This document shows, piece after piece, positions 40,201 through 43,686 of a DNA stretch of 43,686 nt. The stretch is from a virus. How positions within the stretch are numbered: the stretch's first letter is position 1; each line of letters starts with the position of its first letter. Made by a program: the position numbers and the translations under genes. Below the pieces are notes generated by a model. That model did no database searches and had not been told where the DNA came from. It was given only the letters and a program-made list of their open reading frames with translations. The DNA is taken from positions 1-43,686 of the IMG/VR virus record IMGVR_UViG_3300045973_001055. One strand, 5' to 3'.

Positions 40201-42783
40201 CTAAAAAAATAGGAAAAAGGAACTATTATTAGTTGGAGGAGGACTTCCTATTTCACTTCCTAAACTCAATAGATTATTATTAATAGATTCTCGTTCTGCA
40301 TTTCTCCAAGCTGTACTTCTAATTATATTTTCAAACCTTAGCTCGGAAATCTTGCCCTTGAAATATCGTGTGATTACTCCAGAGCTGTCCTTGGCTCCTA
40401 TGCATCCATTGGCAGGAGTATGCGTGTACCCATCAGCCCCTGCGGTCGACCTTGTGGTACCGTCCGCTATATATGTTGGGTTCTGGCTACTATCATATGC
40501 TAATTGAGTGATATGCCAATTTGGCGTTGACAATACAGTAGAACAATATTGTCTGTTCGTGCCTGCGTGAAGTATCATACCATACCCTGTATAAAGAGAT
40601 AGACACGCTCCATCTGTATCTATAAATAATACCTCGTCAGTAGCGACACTTTCCCAATAAGCTAAATGTACGGATTCAGTATTTGAGCACGGAATGCCGT
40701 TAGCGGGAACGGTTAAATAATCACTCGTTCCATTAAAGGTACGAGCTTTACCATATATCTCATCGGTTATCGTTGCCGCGCCAGAACCTATTGATAAGTC
40801 ATAATTATTAACAGTTGAATCTGAGAGACTTGCTCCTAGATGATAAACGGCATTATAGCCATTACTCCATACTCTTTCTGGTAATTGTGTATCAGTCGCA
40901 GAACTGTTTCCATAGCATATATAAAAATTAGTATCGGATATAGAGGATATATTTGGTATTTTAATATGAAATTTACCCATTTGATTTGCTTGGTCATAAT
41001 ACTCTCTTTCAAATGGTAAACATAATGTTTCTGATTCATTTTTAAAAATAATATCATATCCAGAAGAAAGAGTGTGAGCAAAATTAAAATTACTAGAAGT
41101 TAATATTAAAGTTATTGGAAAATCTTCTTGATTTGCTGTAAATTTAGTGTGGTCTATTGCAATTAATTTTTTATATGTAAATGTTAATGGATTTAATTGA
41201 GGAACAGTATTTATCACTACTGTATAAGTAATACTTTGCAATGCTCCTCCATCGGCTGCTAAAATTGTTCCTTTGGTGTAATTAATTTCTATCTCTTCAT
41301 CATAAACAATATTTGTAGTAGGAATTAATTCAATTATTGTTGTATCAATATTTAAAGATGCAGAACTAAAGCTACTTGCAGAACCATCTCTATGCATTCC
41401 AAATTGAGTGTGTTTACCAGAAGGGTCTGCCATAGTTTTACTAAATTTTAATTTTACTTTACTTCCATCATCTTTAATTTCATAAGAAACTAGAGTAGGT
41501 GGAGATGCTGCATTATTAGTTACTGAAACACCAGAATATGAAGTTAATATTCCATTGATATCAGATAATACTGTTCCTTTAGTATATCCTGTTGTTACAG
41601 TTTGCCCATAGGTTATTGGAGTTGTCAGTGTTAGCTCTATATTGTGATTATTACCACCCTGAAGTGCAGCTGCAGTAACAGTATTTCCAACACCACCTAC
41701 TGTTACAGTGAACTCTGCTTGCTTACCTGCTGGATTAGCCATAGAAAAATCAAAATATAATATAATTTTAGTGCCATCTACGCTTGTTCCTGCGTTAGTT
41801 AGAGTTGGTGGAGGTGCAACATTATTAGTAACAGATAATGCCGTAAATGAATTTGCAACGCCACCGTCAGTTGATTTAATAGGTTTCGTAACATCATAAG
41901 TATACGCAACAGTAACAGTATCTCCATACATTATAGATGAAGCAAGAACAAGTTCTATGATTGCTGTATTAGCGTTAAGGTTTATTGAGTCAACTGTTCT
42001 CGCTGAACCATTTACCATAACTGTATAAACAGATTGATGTCCAGTTGGATCATTCATTGCTTTATTATATGTGAGTAGTATTTTAGAGCCATCACTATTT
42101 GATGCTTTAGTTCCAGCACTTGTAGTTGTTGCTGGTCTAAGTGCAATAGTGAGATAAGCGTGTGCACCAGTTGTTACTGTTGCAGTTGTTGCATTTACCG
42201 CTCCTGCTGTTGTTTTTATACCATACTCAAATCCAATACCACCACCAGTACCAGTAGATACTGTTTGGTCATGACCTTCTGTAATACTAGCAAGGCTGGC
42301 GTTTGTAGCCGCACCCATATTTGCCGTTGATGCCGCATCTGTATCAAGAGCGATTGCATTTATAATCATTGCGCCATCTGTTGCTGAGGTAATAGTTGGA
42401 CAAGATAAAGCAGTTGTACTTGTAGCATCTACTTTACTTGTTGGTGTAACATCGAATGGAGTTGTAGTATCTACACCTCTCCAACAAGTCATTTGAACAC
42501 AAGTACATGTACCACTAGTGACAGCTACAGAAACCGAAGATTCTGATGCAGTTGCTATTTTCCAAAATACAGTAATTCTTACACCAAGAGCTACGTTTGC
42601 TGTACCCGTATAAACAGGGGATGGAGCTAATAAGTTCCATCCCGCTGGAGTAGTAACAGCATTATTTGGCGTATGAACCATGATGATTAATAAATCACCT
42701 GGATGATAATTAGTAGGGACGGCCGCTGAAGCAGATGTAGTCCCTGACGCAAACGCACCTTTAGCTACAAAAGATATTGCCAT
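40201..42783 (-). CDS. Tail fibre / adhesin with SwmB-like repeats, DUF2341 and LamG-like modules
   Basis: An 860-residue protein. Order: an N-terminal beta domain (1-220; WRGVDTTTPFD, AHAYLTIALRP), three repeats of about 100 residues (around 222-330, 331-432, 433-530), each with DGSK/DGTK, a hydrophobic strand, a phrase such as SMANPAG or TMADPSGK, IIEL, and Y-G-D/Q then YT, as in SwmB/flagellar-associated adhesin repeats; then DUF2341-like (FPITLILTSSNF, FYICYGN) and a C-terminal concanavalin/LamG-like part (AVYHLGASLSDST, KARTFNGTSDYLTVP, GKISELRFENIIRS). It is a probable host-binding fibre. The LamG part has markedly higher GC than its neighbours. The start has AGGAGGTATAAT. Confidence 0.78.
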   Translation of the reverse strand: MAISFVAKGAFASGTTSASAAVPTNYHPGDLLIIMVHTPNNAVTTPAGWNLLAPSPVYTGTANVALGVRITVFWKIATASESSVSVAVTSGTCTCVQMTCWRGVDTTTPFDVTPTSKVDATSTTALSCPTITSATDGAMIINAIALDTDAASTANMGAATNASLASITEGHDQTVSTGTGGGIGFEYGIKTTAGAVNATTATVTTGAHAYLTIALRPATTTSAGTKASNSDGSKILLTYNKAMNDPTGHQSVYTVMVNGSARTVDSINLNANTAIIELVLASSIMYGDTVTVAYTYDVTKPIKSTDGGVANSFTALSVTNNVAPPPTLTNAGTSVDGTKIILYFDFSMANPAGKQAEFTVTVGGVGNTVTAAALQGGNNHNIELTLTTPITYGQTVTTGYTKGTVLSDINGILTSYSGVSVTNNAASPPTLVSYEIKDDGSKVKLKFSKTMADPSGKHTQFGMHRDGSASSFSSASLNIDTTIIELIPTTNIVYDEEIEINYTKGTILAADGGALQSITYTVVINTVPQLNPLTFTYKKLIAIDHTKFTANQEDFPITLILTSSNFNFAHTLSSGYDIIFKNESETLCLPFEREYYDQANQMGKFHIKIPNISSISDTNFYICYGNSSATDTQLPERVWSNGYNAVYHLGASLSDSTVNNYDLSIGSGAATITDEIYGKARTFNGTSDYLTVPANGIPCSNTESVHLAYWESVATDEVLFIDTDGACLSLYTGYGMILHAGTNRQYCSTVLSTPNWHITQLAYDSSQNPTYIADGTTRSTAGADGYTHTPANGCIGAKDSSGVITRYFKGKISELRFENIIRSTAWRNAERESINNNLLSLGSEIGSPPPTNNSSFFLFF

Positions 42784-42784
42784 A

Positions 42785-43686
42785 TTATACCTCCTGTGCT
42801 ACTGCGACACAATCCCATTTGTTAGCAATTACATCATAGATAAATCCAACATATAAATGTTTTGATGAAACTGTTGTAGTTGGCAGAATAGCACCAATAG
42901 GCTTATATATTGCATTCCATGTTAAAGTCCTTGGGGCGCTATTATCTACAAATCTTAAAATTAATTTTTGACCTTTGACTGGTGTGCCTGTTGGTGCTGC
43001 TATGGTTAAATTTTGTTGCGCACCATAAACAGAAACTTCATCATCAGTATCTGTATTTGGAGTTATCGTCGCTGAGTTAGTAGCGTATTCATTCACTCTT
43101 GGATTAATTCTTTTATTCGTTAATATTTCATATGATGAATTATAATAAGGTAGATTCAATGTATATGTTAAACCATCATCCAAAATATAATAAGGAGATC
43201 CAGTGGGTTGATTCGCTACTATCTGATGAAATGTATTTCCACTTATATTATAATTGTTTGGTAAATATGCTGTCCCTTTTCTAATTGGACATACATCAAC
43301 AGTTCCATTTATTACATTATTTTTTATTTCAACATTTGTAGCTTCATTATTAGCAAGATAAATACCGCTTGCGTTTGAATGTCCTTGATACAAATTCCAC
43401 ATTCTATTATTGTATATTTTTATATTGTCCATTGGATTACTTGTATAGTAGTTAGACAAAGCAATGCCTTCTTGATGGCAATGGATAAAATCATTGTCAT
43501 GAATTCTAATATCATAGATGTCTCCACCATATTCACAAGCAAGTTGTAAACCTGAATGGCAATCTTTTATTATGTTGCTATAAATTTCAATATCATTTGA
43601 ATGTGATGCAACAGAATCGACATATATCCCCATAAGTGGACCACCAGTAATTGTATTATTAAAAATCTTACCATGGCATGAAGCAT
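42785..43686 (-). CDS. Right-handed beta-helix tail protein (5' partial)
   Basis: The frame stays open to the window edge, upstream of the in-frame ATG at 43633, with text HGKIFNNTITGGPLMGIYVDS, so the true start lies outside. About 300 residues are visible. The first part has the repeating short strands of a pectate-lyase-like parallel beta-helix (DIEIYSNIIKDC, DIRIHDNDFIHC, NIKIYNNRMWNL, NVEIKNNVINGT). Such folds form tailspikes that bind or cut surface sugars. The C-terminal 110 residues (about TITPNTDTDDEVSVYG to CVAVAQEV) look like a beta-sandwich adaptor or fibre tip. Catalytic acids cannot be judged from this piece. The next gene, the fibre, starts two bases beyond its stop. Confidence 0.8.
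   Translation of the reverse strand, partial: ASCHGKIFNNTITGGPLMGIYVDSVASHSNDIEIYSNIIKDCHSGLQLACEYGGDIYDIRIHDNDFIHCHQEGIALSNYYTSNPMDNIKIYNNRMWNLYQGHSNASGIYLANNEATNVEIKNNVINGTVDVCPIRKGTAYLPNNYNISGNTFHQIVANQPTGSPYYILDDGLTYTLNLPYYNSSYEILTNKRINPRVNEYATNSATITPNTDTDDEVSVYGAQQNLTIAAPTGTPVKGQKLILRFVDNSAPRTLTWNAIYKPIGAILPTTTVSSKHLYVGFIYDVIANKWDCVAVAQEV

Noticed and set aside
43631-43633. ATG at 43633 as the start of the beta-helix gene
   Set aside because: The frame continues without a stop to 43686 and the upstream residues (FNNTITGGP) are in the same repeat style; no ribosome site stands before this ATG.
1-43686. CRISPR array, tRNA genes, integrase or attachment sites
   Set aside because: I saw no spaced direct repeats, no tRNA T-loop pattern with cloverleaf, and no tyrosine or serine recombinase.

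Overview
The window looks like part of a large, lytic-looking double-stranded DNA tailed phage of a low-GC Gram-positive (Bacillota) host. Nearly all genes are short-spaced or overlapping, base composition is about 30% GC, Shine-Dalgarno sites are strong, and promoters are of sigma-A type. No integrase, lysogeny repressor, tRNA, CRISPR array or insertion sequence was seen. The host guess rests on an SLH domain in the endolysin, a copper-amine-oxidase-like stalk domain in a protease, and a B12-dependent ribonucleotide reductase; these are common in spore-forming clostridia and paenibacilli. The exact host is unknown. Both ends cut through a gene: a tail protein on the left and a beta-helix protein on the right.

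Layout. (1) 1-4931, plus strand: a very large tail-tip or receptor-binding protein and a second structural protein, ending at a perfect bidirectional terminator (4941-4962). (2) 4976-36834, minus strand: replication, nucleotide metabolism and topology genes, read right to left in about eight transcription units. (3) 36982-43686, minus strand: a lysis and host-attachment cassette with a beta-helix protein, a tail fibre with SwmB-like, DUF2341 and LamG-like modules, a subtilisin-like protease, an M23-SLH endolysin, a LLH holin and small membrane proteins. It ends at a terminator (36956-36977).

The middle section starts from a set of near-identical promoters (TTGACA or TTGACT, exactly 17 bases, TATAAT or TATACT, usually with an extended -10 TG). 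Several -35 boxes are fused to, or touch, the stop codon of the operon before. The units are: vWA / RNase HI / two unknowns; a 270-base structured RNA / CYTH / kinase / zinc protein / membrane protein; ATP-dependent ligase / unknown; Cys-rich protein / GyrB-like / GIY-YIG / unknown / MazG; GyrA-like; winged helix / SSB / Sak4-like ATPase / PhoH-PIN; zinc protein / DnaB helicase / DnaG primase / RecJ / GH73-like hydrolase; and DnaE polymerase / radical-SAM-like protein / small protein / ClpP / NrdJ / ThyX-like protein / small protein / dUTPase / RuvC / DUF1617-like protein. Together these give the phage much of its own replisome, recombination set, dNTP supply and DNA topology control.

The main candidate for something undescribed is the gene-free stretch at about 34835-35108. 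It has its own strong promoter, about 42% GC in an AT-rich genome, and several helices including a possible pseudoknot, and it matches no RNA class I recognise. Other points of interest are the stop-codon promoters, excess GCGC/GGCGCG words, a GC-rich LamG-like module inside the fibre gene, and several enzyme relatives that lack expected catalytic residues.
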